The notes under the pieces were generated by a model. The model made no database searches. It saw only the letters and a list, made by a program, of their open reading frames with translations, and was not told the DNA's origin. Position numbers and translations under genes: made by a program. Positions 63,490-64,000 of a DNA stretch of 64,000 nucleotides are shown here, in pieces (positions within the stretch are counted from its first letter, which is position 1; the number at the start of each line of letters is the position of its first letter). The stretch comes from Homalodisca vitripennis (lineage: Eukaryota; Arthropoda; Insecta; Hemiptera; Cicadellidae): NCBI RefSeq assembly GCF_021130785.1, contig NC_060211.1, positions 20,631,001 to 20,695,000 of the forward strand. Direction: 5' to 3'.

Positions 63490-64000
63490 AAGTTTTTCTT
63501 GATGTATACCGAGGCTACTGTGACAGCCTACTTCGTTATGTAGTCGCAATAGGGGGTCATCTAATCTGCTGGAAAAATTACTCAAGAGCCAGAAAAAGAT
63601 TCTAAGAGTAATGTATGGTTTAAGTCCTGTTTAGGTAATTTTTCAACAAAACAATATTCTTACAGTGTTTTCGCTTTACATCCAGGACTTTGTAATAGTG
63701 ATATTCAAAAACAATTGTAACATTGAATAAAACTGGTGATTTTCACGGCTTGAATACTAGAAAGGCATCCATGCTGGGTTTTCCCATACACCGAACAACA
63801 TCCTTTGAGAGAAGTCCATTGTATGCTGGGCTATGTTTTTTTCAATAGGTTGCCAGCGGAAATAAGGGCGACTAACTCAATGTCATCTTTTAAACGCGCC
63901 CTGGCATCTTGGCTTTGCACCCAGGCCTTTTATTCTATCTCCGAGTTTTTAAATGGTGAGATTCTCTTCATTAAATTTTGTCTGTATGGTTTCAGTGTTT
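63490..64000 (+). pseudogene. C-terminal fragment of a non-LTR retrotransposon, running off the edge
   Basis: The plus strand reads LLKSQKKILRVMYGL near 63575-63620, FHGLNTRKASM near 63745 and, after a frameshift, LPAEIRATNSMSSFKRALAS and WLCTQAFYSISEFLNGE near 63850-63960. This is the standard C-terminal block order of LINE polymerases (KR-x-x-R, NTR, LP-x-EI, W-x-x-x-x-FYS). Several stops break it. The 3' end lies beyond the window. Confidence 0.8.

Overview
The window is eukaryotic nuclear DNA, AT-rich and full of transposon relics, with long introns and canonical GT-AG splice sites. The protein matches and the repeats (mariner, pogo/Tigger-like, hAT-like, several non-LTR families, a poly-A SINE-like family) point to an arthropod, most likely an insect. 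I suspect a hemipteran but cannot show it. Only two host genes are firmly recognisable.

Left third (2.9-23.4 kb): the N-terminal part of a TRRAP / Nipped-A orthologue, the giant HEAT-repeat PIKK-pseudokinase scaffold of the SAGA and NuA4/TIP60 complexes. The first coding exon is at 23.3 kb on the minus strand. Five later exons run down the minus strand from 15.3 to 2.9 kb with matching splice phases, and the gene continues off the left edge. Between them, one intact exon and two frameshifted exons lie on the PLUS strand inside the 6.8-kb block 15384-22166. That block is bounded on both sides by a block of (C15A)n exactly 100 nt long. The best reading is a contig scaffolded backwards between two 100-nt gaps written as pseudo-sequence. 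A real inversion is the alternative. TRRAP introns also hold an internally deleted mariner, a SINE-like insertion with a 14-bp target duplication, and a partial tandem duplication of one exon.

Middle (25-35.6 kb): a transposon cluster. Two copies of a DNA transposon with termini GGTACTTTGGGATTATACC and 8-bp target duplications lie at 26.1-28.8 and 34.8-35.6 kb. The first is split by a 5'-truncated non-LTR retrotransposon with a 626-codon open frame. A MITE with about 40-bp inverted repeats, a Tigger-like element, a second MITE family and a LINE 3' fragment follow. Between them sits one intact single-exon host gene (33448-34458, plus), a type II membrane glycosyltransferase of the beta-1,4-galactosyltransferase family. 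It has Ile where vertebrate galactosyltransferases have the donor-selecting Tyr, so it is predicted to be a beta-1,4-N-acetylgalactosaminyltransferase.

Right half (35.6-64 kb): mostly AT-rich DNA without recognisable genes. It holds decayed LINEs (46.4-48.0 minus, 58 kb minus, 63.5-64 kb plus), a near-perfect palindrome built on hAT-like ends (44.4-44.7 kb), a second long SINE-like copy (51 kb), dispersed repeats, an AT microsatellite and one isolated exon-like stretch (62.0 kb). I found no CRISPR array, operon or prokaryotic system. The most notable observations are the inverted block between the two artificial-looking arrays, the duplicated exon, and the unclassified 8-bp-TSD transposon family.
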